A stretch of 64,000 bases of DNA from Maribacter sp. (GTDB taxonomy: Bacteria > Bacteroidota > Bacteroidia > Flavobacteriales > Flavobacteriaceae), in contig PDPR01000008.1 in NCBI GenBank assembly GCA_002749285.1, positions 1 to 64,000 of the forward strand, written 5' to 3'. The notes under the pieces were generated by a model. That model saw only the letters and a list, made by a program, of their open reading frames with translations. It searched no databases and was not told the origin of the DNA. Of this stretch, positions 1 through 9,000 are shown piece after piece. The translations under genes were made by a program, and so were the position numbers. Each line of letters begins with the position of its first letter. Within the stretch, counting starts at the first letter, position 1.

Positions 1-251
1 ATGATATACCCCGGATATTGTTCGTTTAATATTTTTACAATTTCATCAGATGAGATTCGCTTATCTTCAATTTGGTTAACATATTTAGCATCTCCTGCCC
101 GCCAATCTATAATTTCATCACCATAAACAATAATAGTTCCCGTTAAGCAGACTATAAAAATAAAAACACCGAAAATAAGGCTAGGCCACAGATGCAACCA
201 GGCCACAGTGCGTTTAAACAGGCTTTTTCTTTTTCTATTCCTTTTTACCAA
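1..251 (-). CDS. PepSY-associated membrane protein (N-terminal part, runs off left edge)
   Basis: The minus strand is open from about position 276 to the left edge. It encodes a basic start (KRNRKRKSLFKR), then a membrane segment beginning with WLHLWPSLIFG and ending in VCLTGTIIVYGDEI. This is the usual N-terminus of PepSY-associated transmembrane proteins (PiuB-like), inner-membrane proteins that often sit with siderophore receptors and are thought to help reduce or release imported iron. There is no in-frame ATG upstream. A TTG at 249-251 preceded by AAAAAGG is the best start, giving a short leader after the promoter at 268-275. The gene lies 82 bases downstream of the AraC gene on the same strand but has its own promoter and operator, which match those of the TonB receptor. 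The family call is good; the start is inferred; the C-terminus is outside the window. Confidence 0.75.
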   Translation of the reverse strand, partial: MVKRNRKRKSLFKRTVAWLHLWPSLIFGVFIFIVCLTGTIIVYGDEIIDWRAGDAKYVNQIEDKRISSDEIVKILNEQYPGYI

Positions 252-267
252 TGGGATTGCCTTTTTA

Positions 268-323
268 CAAAAGTAGAGTCATAAAAATATAATATATAAC
301 GCAAAACGAAATTTGTATAACGC
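268..323 (-). promoter_or_regulatory. Operator and promoter of the PepSY gene
   Basis: On the minus strand, a 28-bp block (323 to 296) has GCGTTAT at both ends, a direct repeat with a 21-bp period. Exactly 20 bases later lies TACTTTTG (275-268), which fits the Bacteroidota -7 consensus TAnnTTTG. The same block (22 of 28 bases identical) and the same 20-base distance occur before the TonB receptor. A 21-bp period is two helical turns, as expected for an AraC-type activator contacting two half-sites on one face. Binding by the neighbouring AraC protein is inference. Confidence 0.7.
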
Positions 324-332
324 CTCCCGAAG

Positions 333-1310
333 TTAATTTCCACTCCTAAAATCACGTGGCAACATATTGTATTTTCGTTTAAAGGCAACCGTAAAATGTT
401 GTGGGTTTTTATAACCTACTTCTGAAGAAATCTCGGAAATAGTCAAATTTTTGTTGGCTAAAAGTTTCTTTGCCAAAATCATCCGTTGGTTTGTAATGTA
501 CTTGAAAACAGTGGTCTTATACATTTTTTTAAATAAAATTTTCAGCTTTTGCTGATTGATCCCAACTATTTTGGACAACTTGATAATGGTGGGGGGATTT
601 TGTAGGTTTTGCATTACAATCCGCTCGATTTGTTCTATCTTTTGTTGGTCGGACAAATGGATTTCATTGGTGCTTTTGCTGTTTAAATCGGCAATAAGGA
701 TACTTAAGACTTCCTTGATTTTCGACGATAGATATACTTCCTTGATTTCTTTGTCATACGAGCAATCAATAATGTCATTTAAAATCAACTGCATTTTATG
801 TGAAATGGGTTTGCTCTTTTTGAAAAGTACAAATGGCGTTTCTTCTTTGACGGATTTTCCAAAATCAGCACTGATTTTATAAAAATTGTCAAACACGTTT
901 TTAATGTACTGTTCGGTAAAGATGATTTCTACGACTTTTCTTGATTTCTTGTAATTCAACGTTCCGTTTACCTTGGGCAGATAGAAAAAATTATACTCCC
1001 CTTCCTCGATCAAAACCGGAATACAGTTGTTGTTTTTAGGCGAATAATTGCTATACCCTTCCATTTCAAACTGTACTTTGAAAAACGGAAAATTATGTTT
1101 TACCTCAAAACTTATGGGCTTGGTAATCTTAACATCGCCAATAATAATCTTTGCACCTTGTAAGGTAATCTCCCTTTTATTGCCATTAAAAGCGTTAAAA
1201 ACCAATTTTTCGTTGCATTCCTTTATATGCCCAACTTTAAAATCAGGTCTAAATTCCTTTGTTTTCTTCTGTTCATCAATAGTAAACGTAAGGGTTGTTT
1301 TCATATCCAT
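333..1310 (-). CDS. AraC-family transcriptional regulator of the siderophore locus
   Basis: A 325-residue protein with a long N-terminal sensing region and a C-terminal pair of helix-turn-helix motifs (about residues 225-322). The second motif ends in the family signature: ISEISSEVGYKNPQHFTVAFKR followed by YNMLPRDFR. In Bacteroidota such regulators (PchR/YbtA-like) sense ferric siderophore and activate uptake genes. It is divergent from the TonB receptor, with 101 bases between starts, and is followed on its own strand by the PepSY gene. The operator at 1325-1352 begins about 15 bases from its start, so autoregulation is plausible. Start is Met1, or Met3 (MKTTLTF). The family is secure; the ligand is inferred from the neighbours. 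Confidence 0.88.
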   Translation of the reverse strand: MDMKTTLTFTIDEQKKTKEFRPDFKVGHIKECNEKLVFNAFNGNKREITLQGAKIIIGDVKITKPISFEVKHNFPFFKVQFEMEGYSNYSPKNNNCIPVLIEEGEYNFFYLPKVNGTLNYKKSRKVVEIIFTEQYIKNVFDNFYKISADFGKSVKEETPFVLFKKSKPISHKMQLILNDIIDCSYDKEIKEVYLSSKIKEVLSILIADLNSKSTNEIHLSDQQKIEQIERIVMQNLQNPPTIIKLSKIVGINQQKLKILFKKMYKTTVFKYITNQRMILAKKLLANKNLTISEISSEVGYKNPQHFTVAFKRKYNMLPRDFRSGN

Positions 1311-1324
1311 TTAAAATTCTCTTT

Positions 1325-1380
1325 ACGTTATTTTAATTTCCTTTTGCGTTACTATTTACGTAGCATTAAAAATAATTTTG
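1325..1380 (+). promoter_or_regulatory. Operator and promoter of the TonB siderophore receptor
   Basis: The 28-bp block 1325-1352 begins with ACGTTAT and ends with GCGTTAC, so CGTTA recurs at 21-bp spacing. The sequence AATTTC lies between. A third related site, TTTACGTA, is at 1355-1362. After 20 bases comes TAATTTTG (1373-1380), a match to TAnnTTTG, 31 bases before the ATG. Block and spacing are the same as before the PepSY gene. No good -33 TTG element is visible, which suits activator dependence. Confidence 0.7.
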
Positions 1381-1411
1381 CCTTATTAAGACTAAACAAA
1401 AATAATAAAAA

Positions 1412-3790
1412 ATGAAGGATACAAAGATTATCTTCACGCTACTGTTGTCAATGTTCTTGAATGTAGTGGCAAATGCACAAAATATGGCAACCATTAAGGG
1501 AAAGGTCAAAACCTCTGACGGAAACCCTGCGGCATATATCAATGTTGAATTATTGAACACCAATAAAGGGGCCATAACCGACAGTAATGGGGCATTTACC
1601 ATTACCAATATCCCAAGGGGAAATTATAAATTGCAATTTCACCTGCTAGGACTTGAAAATAAAATAATCGATGTTGTTTTAAACGATGAAATAGTTGAAA
1701 TTGAAAATGTTATTTTAAAGGAAAACAGCATATCCCTGGATGAGATTATCATTGTGGCACAACGATTAAATCAATTTGCAAAGAAAAAAACGAAATATGT
1801 TACCCGCTTGCCACTTAAAAATATAAATACACCACAATCATACTCTATTGTAAGCCACGAACTTACAACAGAACAGATCAGTACCGATTTTGGTTCATCA
1901 TTAAAAAGTGTAACAGGAGGAAATTATATTGAGGCCAACACGGGAGCCGTATCGTTTTATGCCCGCGGATTTAGAGCCGATGCACGGATTAGAAATGGCA
2001 TGAAATTTCATAAACGATCCAGAACTCCTATTGAAAATCAGAATATTGAACATGTGGAAGTTTTAAAAGGCTCATCCGTAGTAAATTATGGTTCAGGGTT
2101 TTACGGAGGTTTGATGAATATTGTAACCAAAAAGCCAATGGCAACGGACAGATTTGAAATCGGTTATAATATCGGAAGCTTCAATTTGCATAAAATAACG
2201 GCAGACCTCAACAAAGCCGTAGGGAAGAATAATGAATATATGTTCCGCCTTAACGGATCTTTCTACACCGAAGACGGTTTTCAGGAGAAAGGCTCTGAGA
2301 TCAGACGACATTATTTTATGGCACCTGCTTTTACCTATAAGCCGAATGATAAATTTGCCATAACCGTAAATAGTGAGTTTTTAAAAGGAAAACGGAACTT
2401 AAATTTTGCCCGTTTTATCAAAGGGGCAGATGGGAAAACCTGGGGCGATTTCCAATGGGATTACAACAATAGCTACACAAACAAAGAATTGGCGGGAGAT
2501 TTTGACCGTTCTGTAATTGAAGCATCCGCAGATTATCATTTTACAAAAAACTGGACTTCACAAACCAGTATCTCACACAATAATTTCAGTTTTACGGCAC
2601 CTTATTTAATGACATATTTTCTTCCTGATGGAAAAATGGCAAGAAATATTATGCTTTTTGACCCGGAAAAAGGAGGTTCTACAAATATCCGTCAGGATTT
2701 TATTGCCGATTATAACTTCGGGAATATCAAAAACAAAACCTTGATAGGAGGTAGCTTTTTCAAGACCAATTGGGAGTTTACCCGTAAAATGAGGGAACCA
2801 TTGGCACCGGGACAACCGGCCTTTGTGGATATTGTTGATTTAACAAATCCTGATGCCCAAATAAATGATTTAAGCATAGATGTATTGCTTTCTAAACCCA
2901 TTGTGGCTGTAAGCCAGGTCCTTAAAGATCAAAATTTGGCAGGATATTTAAACAATGCGATTACATTTTATGATAAAATAACTCTTTTAACGGGTATTCG
3001 TTATGATAAATTTAAAAACGACCCAACAATTGTGAATAATAAAAAGGGAAAAGACGCTTACGACCAAGATAAATTATCGTATAATGTTGGATTGACCATC
3101 AATCCGTTTAACGATAAAATTGCCCTATTCGGAAATCATATGAACGGATTTATTAACGAAGGCCCGGGATTGAACAAAGAAGGCGTATATCAAAATTTTG
3201 ATCCGGTAGAATCAAGACAATGGGAAGCAGGATTAAAATTGAATTTGTTTGACGGCCGATTAAAGAGTACATTCAGTTACTACAATATTGATATAGACAA
3301 CTTTATTTTATCTTACAGGACCCCTACACTATCCTACAAGACCCAAGACGGAAAATTATCAAGCAAGGGAATCGAATTTGATTTGATTGCAAATCCTTTC
3401 AAAGGACTGAATATTGTGTTGGGATATACGTATAACGATGCTAAAAATGTAAAATTCACAAAGCCTGCTTTTGAGGGAAAACGATTGCCTCTAACACCGG
3501 AACAAACTGCAAATGCATGGGCAAGTTACAAATTCACCAAAGGAAACTTAAAGGGATTTGGACTGGGATTGGGAGCAAATTACGTGAGCAAGATTTACAA
3601 AGCCTTTGATTACGCCAATACTTTCTGGGCAGAGCCATATACAACCGTTGACGGGACAGTTTTCTATCAAAAATCAAATTATAGGATTGGTATTAAGCTG
3701 AATAATATCAGTAATCAAGAATATTACAACGCCTACGGAATTGCACAAAAGCCATTTAATTGTGTGCTAGGGTTGAATTATAGTTTTTAG
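1412..3790 (+). CDS. TonB-dependent siderophore receptor
   Basis: A 792-residue outer-membrane receptor that would import a ferric siderophore using TonB energy. Residues 1-22 are a signal peptide ending in NAQ. Residues about 26-105 form a CarboxypepD_reg-like beta domain (IKGKVKTSDGNPAAYINV), typical of Bacteroidota receptors. A plug domain follows (about 130-240: IEHVEVLKGSSVVNYG, GGLMNIVTKKP). The rest is a 22-strand-type barrel ending in aromatic LNYSF. Plug and barrel look like the FhuA/FpvA siderophore subfamily, not SusC. The gene is divergent from an AraC regulator and followed by a strong terminator. Base composition is A+T-rich compared with the core genes from 15 kb onward, so the locus may have been acquired. 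The siderophore cannot be told from sequence. Confidence 0.92.
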   Translation: MKDTKIIFTLLLSMFLNVVANAQNMATIKGKVKTSDGNPAAYINVELLNTNKGAITDSNGAFTITNIPRGNYKLQFHLLGLENKIIDVVLNDEIVEIENVILKENSISLDEIIIVAQRLNQFAKKKTKYVTRLPLKNINTPQSYSIVSHELTTEQISTDFGSSLKSVTGGNYIEANTGAVSFYARGFRADARIRNGMKFHKRSRTPIENQNIEHVEVLKGSSVVNYGSGFYGGLMNIVTKKPMATDRFEIGYNIGSFNLHKITADLNKAVGKNNEYMFRLNGSFYTEDGFQEKGSEIRRHYFMAPAFTYKPNDKFAITVNSEFLKGKRNLNFARFIKGADGKTWGDFQWDYNNSYTNKELAGDFDRSVIEASADYHFTKNWTSQTSISHNNFSFTAPYLMTYFLPDGKMARNIMLFDPEKGGSTNIRQDFIADYNFGNIKNKTLIGGSFFKTNWEFTRKMREPLAPGQPAFVDIVDLTNPDAQINDLSIDVLLSKPIVAVSQVLKDQNLAGYLNNAITFYDKITLLTGIRYDKFKNDPTIVNNKKGKDAYDQDKLSYNVGLTINPFNDKIALFGNHMNGFINEGPGLNKEGVYQNFDPVESRQWEAGLKLNLFDGRLKSTFSYYNIDIDNFILSYRTPTLSYKTQDGKLSSKGIEFDLIANPFKGLNIVLGYTYNDAKNVKFTKPAFEGKRLPLTPEQTANAWASYKFTKGNLKGFGLGLGANYVSKIYKAFDYANTFWAEPYTTVDGTVFYQKSNYRIGIKLNNISNQEYYNAYGIAQKPFNCVLGLNYSF

Positions 3791-3816
3791 GCTGTCAAAA
3801 AAAAAGGACGGTTAAA

Positions 3817-3851
3817 GCCCCCCTGTTCTTAAAATTGGGACAGGGGGTTTT
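3817..3851 (+). terminator. Rho-independent terminator after the TonB receptor
   Basis: A 10-bp stem (CCCCCTGTTC at 3819-3828 with GGGACAGGGGG at 3837-3847, one G-T pair) with an 8-base loop is followed by TTTT. It lies 28 bases after the receptor stop. Confidence 0.85.
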
Positions 3852-4155
3852 ATCAAGGCCACTAATATGGACAGGTAAGTATATTCTGTTGCTCCCTGTA
3901 TATTTTGAGGACGCCTTGCCAAGCCTTTCAGGTCTGGCCGCCTTCATGCACTCCTAAGATACAGGCATTAACTTATGCTCGCATTATTGTCAGTACGGTT
4001 GGTTGGTTTAGACGAAGAAATGATAGGGGAATATGTAAAGCATCAAGAGAAAGAAGAAAAGGGCCATTCATAAATATTCCCATAAACCCATTGCTTGGTC
4101 TTTATTTGCTAAACTGGATGCCCAACCATGCATAAAAACGTTGGTGGAAATAGGG
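3852..4155. other. No intact gene; decayed stretch with an 18-bp match to the CPBP gene
   Basis: No convincing coding sequence was found. Bases 3973-3990 are identical to 5291-5308 inside the CPBP gene (codons for FMLALL). A looser match (CTTTATTTGCTAAACTGG at about 4102) resembles the sequence near 4972, upstream of that gene. This suggests a remnant of an older duplication, but most of the stretch has diverged or is unrelated. Confidence 0.35.
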
Positions 4156-4362
4156 TTAACGCCAATCCGATTCTTCCAAAGTGAACATCTCACTTACTTC
4201 CACTTCGAAAATATGGGCCAATCTCAAGGCCAAAACTGTTGATGGGACATATTTGCCTAATTCCATGGCATTGATTGTTTGCCTGCTGACTTTTGCCAAT
4301 TTGGCCAAATCAGCTTGGGTGATGTTTTTTTTTGCCCTTTCGACCTTAATACTATTCTTCAT
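4156..4362 (-). CDS. Small XRE-family transcriptional regulator
   Basis: A 68-residue protein that is almost entirely one Cro/C1-type helix-turn-helix: MKNSIKVERAKKNITQADLA, then LAKVSRQTINAMELGKYVP. The short C-terminus ends EMFTLEESDWR, typical of the small YvaO/PF1381-like regulators. The ATG at 4362 is preferred because it overlaps the stop of the upstream membrane protein gene as ATGA (4359-4362), which implies translational coupling. A longer frame begins 12 codons upstream inside that gene. Such regulator/membrane protein pairs are common in Gram-positives and Bacteroidota and usually autoregulate; their targets are unknown. Confidence 0.88.
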   Translation of the reverse strand: MKNSIKVERAKKNITQADLAKLAKVSRQTINAMELGKYVPSTVLALRLAHIFEVEVSEMFTLEESDWR

Positions 4363-4832
4363 GACCAGCGGACTTTTTTTAGTTTGTGGATCTGCCAATT
4401 GAACCTAATGATGAAAAACAATAAAACCGTGAACATATTGAATATCATAACCCATAAAAAGGAAAGGTCGAAAATGAATAAGAACGAAAGTAAAAGGATT
4501 CCATAACCAACATAAACGGCCCAAACCAAGGATTCCGGTCTTATTTTGGAAATATATTCATCTTCGGACTTTTCTTTCGAAAAAGCTACCAGTAATGAAC
4601 TGATTATGACCAAAACCCCTAGAATCCCATTCAAAACATTGTTACGTACCGTTCCAACAAAATGTTTGTCACCAACAACATTATCAATAAAGATAGCAGG
4701 AACCCCCATATCCAAAGAAGTAGGTTCATATTCTATAATAAGGGTTGTTAGGCCAATGATTACCGTTGGAATAAATATTGACCAACCGATTTTCTTGTAT
4801 TTGTTTGGGAATGGATAATTTCCTTTCATCAT
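4359..4832 (-). CDS. Four-helix membrane protein paired with the XRE regulator (DUF2178-like)
   Basis: A 157-residue integral membrane protein with four hydrophobic segments: about residues 16-33 (GWSIFIPTVIIGLTTLII), 67-85, 104-122 and 127-145. A charged loop (SKEKSEDEYISKIRPES) lies between helices 2 and 3. The arrangement, with the acidic loop and the coupled XRE gene, resembles DUF2178/DUF3796-type proteins. No catalytic motif is seen. The gene precedes and overlaps the regulator by 4 bases, so the two form an operon. Function is unknown; a role in sensing or drug response is only a guess from similar pairs. Start is Met1 or Met2. Confidence 0.75.
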   Translation of the reverse strand: MMKGNYPFPNKYKKIGWSIFIPTVIIGLTTLIIEYEPTSLDMGVPAIFIDNVVGDKHFVGTVRNNVLNGILGVLVIISSLLVAFSKEKSEDEYISKIRPESLVWAVYVGYGILLLSFLFIFDLSFLWVMIFNMFTVLLFFIIRFNWQIHKLKKVRWS

Positions 4833-5043
4833 ATATTCATCTAATTTGGGGTAAAAGTAAAAATAATAATACTAAAAGATAAGTTTGTTTTATATTAAGT
4901 AAGATATACGACGCTTTTTATGCCCTATATGGTTCATTTATAATTCTGGGGCAATACAGGATTCCTATTCGGTTTTTATTCGCTAAATTGGTCGTTTAAA
5001 GTATATCAATGTTCTATAATGATTCCAAGGGGAAAACAAGTCA

Positions 5044-5826
5044 GTGAACGTAAGGCAGGAACATAGGGCCATAATCTTCACCATAGTCTGTTTTGCGATA
5101 TACATGGTATTGAAAGAATATTTTTCGCAGATCAAGGAATACTTGGATGGTCTTACCCGGAATGGGTTGTCGGGTTATATCATCACCTACCTCATTATAG
5201 GGATTCCCCTATACATTGGTGCATATTCCATAAACCCTAAAATAAATATCCTCAGGAACCTAGGGGTGTCCCACAACCCAACAAAACCATTTATGCTCGC
5301 ATTATTGTTTGCGCTGCCTATGTTCTTGGGAGGGTTGGTTTTTTTTGGATTCAATCGGGAGGTTTCAATTCCCGGTCTGATAGCAGGGACGATCGTGATC
5401 GGTTTTGTTGAGGAACTGTTCTTTAGGGGGTTCTTGTTCGGACAGCTTTTCAAATACACAAGACTTGGGTTTATCCCCTCGATTATCATAGGGGCGGTCA
5501 TATTTGCCATGGGGCATTTATACCAAAGTCAGGATGTTCTTGAATTGATAGGCATATTTTCAATTACGTTTATGGGGGCAATACTATTTGCATGGCTATA
5601 TGTGGAATGGAATTATAATTTATGGCTGCCTATTTTCCTACACTCATTAATGAACTTGGCATGGCACTTATTTGAAATGGACGAAACGGCACTGGGAGGA
5701 ATGCTCCCGAATGTGTTTAGGGGCCTCACTATTGCATTGGCGATAGTCTTTACCATAGTCTATAAGAAAAGACGGAATAAAGGGCTTATGATAACAAAGG
5801 GCAACTTAATGACAAAAGCGGTCTAG
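5044..5826 (+). CDS. CPBP-family intramembrane glutamic endopeptidase
   Basis: A 260-residue polytopic membrane protein of the CPBP (CAAX protease and bacteriocin-processing, Rce1-like) family. The three conserved motifs are present: EELFFRG at residues 123-129, a His in FAMGHLY (158) and HSLMNLAW (His200, Asn204). These form the active site within the membrane. The substrate is unknown. The start shown is a GTG; the next in-frame Met is residue 21, inside the first helix, so GTG is favoured. The last 61 codons plus 77 downstream bases are duplicated at 14403-14666, marking the left border of the island. Confidence 0.85.
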   Translation: MNVRQEHRAIIFTIVCFAIYMVLKEYFSQIKEYLDGLTRNGLSGYIITYLIIGIPLYIGAYSINPKINILRNLGVSHNPTKPFMLALLFALPMFLGGLVFFGFNREVSIPGLIAGTIVIGFVEELFFRGFLFGQLFKYTRLGFIPSIIIGAVIFAMGHLYQSQDVLELIGIFSITFMGAILFAWLYVEWNYNLWLPIFLHSLMNLAWHLFEMDETALGGMLPNVFRGLTIALAIVFTIVYKKRRNKGLMITKGNLMTKAV

Positions 5827-5903
5827 AATACCGTGCATGGCCAATTGCCGGCACAAGTCCGTTTTCAAGGATCCCTGTGTATTTCTGTCTGTGGTTTATT
5901 CAT
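5640..5903 (+). repeat. 264-bp direct repeat, left copy (island border)
   Basis: Identical to 14403-14666 at 259 of 264 positions. All five differences are transitions. It covers CPBP residues 200-260, the stop codon and 77 bases beyond. Homology stops sharply at both ends: T versus A at the base before, and TAAC versus GCTT after. The offset between copies is 8763 bp. Confidence 0.97.
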
Positions 5904-6001
5904 TAACTTTAATGTCTGGGATATGCAACTAATCTTAGGCGAAGAGGTTGGGGGGCATGTGAAAAAAAGCTTTATAAAATGGTTATTTTGAGTTATTATC
6001 A

Positions 6002-9000
6002 ATGAAAAATATTGTATTCCTAGATACTGAAGTAGATGTCAAAGGTAAAAAAATACTTGATATTGGTGGCATAACAGAGAATGGGTTAAGCTTACATTCA
6101 AATTCAATTTCTGAGCTTTTGAGGTTTATTCATCAAAAAGAATATATATGTGGTCATAACATTATTAAACATGACTTACCCTATTTGGAAAGAGCTACAA
6201 ATAAGAATTTTTCAAGAATTAAATCTATTGACACTTTATATTTATCACCTTTATTATTCCCAATCAAACCCTATCACGCACTGTTAAAAGATGATAAACT
6301 CCAAACGGAAGAATTAAACAATCCTTTAAATGATTCCATAAAAGCGAGGGATTTGTTTTTTTATGAAATATCTGCATTTCATGAACTGGACAATGAACTA
6401 AAGCAGATTTATTATACACTATTATACGATAAAAAGGAATTTCAGTGGTTCTTTGATTTTGTTGACTATTCATCTTCTAGGATTAACATAAGCAATGTTA
6501 TACGGAAAATATTTTTTGATGGAATTTGCCAAGGCGTTGATTTAGAAAAAATAATTCGAGAAACGCCGATAGAATTGGCTTATAGTTTAGCCTTAATCAA
6601 CACGAATAGTAGGTATTCGATAACACCTCCTTGGGTAATCAAAAATTATCCCGAAGTAGAAAGAGTCATGTATTTGTTAAGAAACAATCCTTGCTTGCAA
6701 GGATGTTCCTATTGCAATAAATCACTCGATCCAAAAATTGGATTAAAGAAATACTTTGGGTTTGACTCATTCAGAACCTATGAGGGTAAGCCATTGCAGG
6801 AAAATGCGGTTAAAGCAGCAATTAACAATAAATCCCTTTTGGCAGTCTTTCCTACCGGAGGTGGAAAATCCATTACTTTCCAGATTCCTGCCTTAATGAG
6901 TGGTGAAAATGTAAAAGGGTTAACCGTAGTTATCTCGCCTTTGCAATCCTTAATGAAGGATCAGGTAGATAATCTAGAGAAATCAAACATTACAGAAGCC
7001 GTGACTATAAATGGTTTACTCGACCCTATTGAAAAGGCAAAGTCTTTTGAGCGAGTCGAAAATGGAGCTGCATCAATCTTGTACATTTCTCCTGAATCCC
7101 TAAGGTCAAAATCAATTGAACGGCTATTGCTTGGACGCAATGTTGTACGATTCGTTATTGATGAGGCACACTGTTTTTCATCGTGGGGACAGGATTTTAG
7201 GGTTGACTACCTTTATATCGGAGATTTTATTAAAGTACTACAGGAAAAGAAAAACCTTGAAACAGCTATTCCGGTATCCTGTTTTACGGCAACGGCAAAA
7301 CAAAAGGTAATTCAGGATATAAAGGATTATTTTTTTGAAAAGCTCTCATTAAGATTAGAAACATTCAGCGCAAAAGCATCACGAGCGAACCTCAGCTACA
7401 AGGTAATCCCCAAAGATAATGACGAAGACAAATATAACACTTTACGGAACCTTATCGATGGAAAAAACTGCCCCACAATTATTTATGTTTCGCGTACACG
7501 GCGGGCATATCAAATTGCCGAAAAATTATCAAATGACGGGTATTTGGCAAAACCCTATCATGGGAAAATGGATAAAAATGAAAAGTCGGAAAATCAGGAT
7601 GCATTTATTCGGGGTGATATAAACATAATTGTTGCCACATCCGCATTTGGAATGGGCGTGGATAAAAAGGATGTGGGCATGGTCATTCATTACGAGTTAT
7701 CTGATTCCCTTGAGAACTATGTGCAAGAAGCAGGGCGAGCCGGAAGAGACGAGAATATTACCGCCGATTGCTATGTGCTTTTCAATGAAGAGGATTTGAG
7801 CGAGCACTTTATTTTACTCAACCAAACCAAGTTGCATATAAAAGAGATTCAACAGATTTGGAAAGCGATAAAAGACATTACACGTTTCCGGTCAAAGGTT
7901 TCAAATTCGGCATTGGAAATTGCACGCAAAGCCGGTTGGGATGATAATGTGGTCGAGATAGAAACTAGGGTTACTACGGCTATATCAGCATTAGAGGAAG
8001 CCGGTTACCTGAAACGAGGACAAAATATGCCCCGTATTTTCGCAAATAGTATCTTATCTAAAAATGCCCAGGAAGCTATTGATAAAATATATGTTTCGGA
8101 TAAATTTAATGAGAGACAAAAACAACAAGCCGTTAGAATCATTAAGAAACTGTTTTCAAGTAAAAGTAGAAAGCATGCAAACAACGAAGTAGCCGAATCA
8201 AGAATAGACTATATATCAGACCATTTAGGGATTGTAAGAGAAGAGGCTATACAAGTAATTAATTTATTGCGTGAAGAAAAAATATTAGCCGACACCAAAG
8301 ATTTGACCGCTTTTATCAAACGAGGTGAAAATAAAAACCGTTCATTGAACATTGTGAATACCATGAGCAAAATTGAGAAATTTTTGGTATTACAATTTCA
8401 AGAACAAGAAAAATCGTTTCATATAAAAGAGCTGAACGAACTGGCAGAGGAGCATGGGTGCTCTAAAGTTTCTCCAAATAAAATACGAACCATTATCAAT
8501 TTTTGGGTAATTAAAAATTGGATTAAAAGAAAACAAAACGATTCCTCAAAAAATCACTTAGTAGTTGCATCAAATTACCCGGACATAGAATTAAAAGAAA
8601 AACTAAATAAACGACACGATTTAGCCTGTTTTATTGTTGATTTTCTATACGTTAAAAGCAATCAAAATTTATCGCATGAGGATAAAAACAAAGAACAGAT
8701 TTTGGTTGAATTTTCGGTTCATCAACTCAAAGATGAATATGAAAAACAAAACGCTCTATTCAGACAAAAAGTTAGTATTGACGATATCCAAGATGCCTTG
8801 TTTTATTTATCGAGAATAGATGCTATAAAAATTGAAGGTGGTTTTTTGGTTGTTTACAATAAACTAACCATTGAACGACTTGAAAAGGATAACAAAAAAC
8901 GATACAAAGCAGAAGACTATAAGAAACTCAAAAGGTTTTATGAAAATAAAGTACAGCAAATTCATATTGTAGGTGAATATGCCCAAAAAATGATTCGGGA

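Noticed and set aside
3905..4135. 76-codon open frame between the TonB receptor and the XRE gene
   Set aside because: Odd composition, no domain pattern, and it crosses the decayed CPBP-like fragment.
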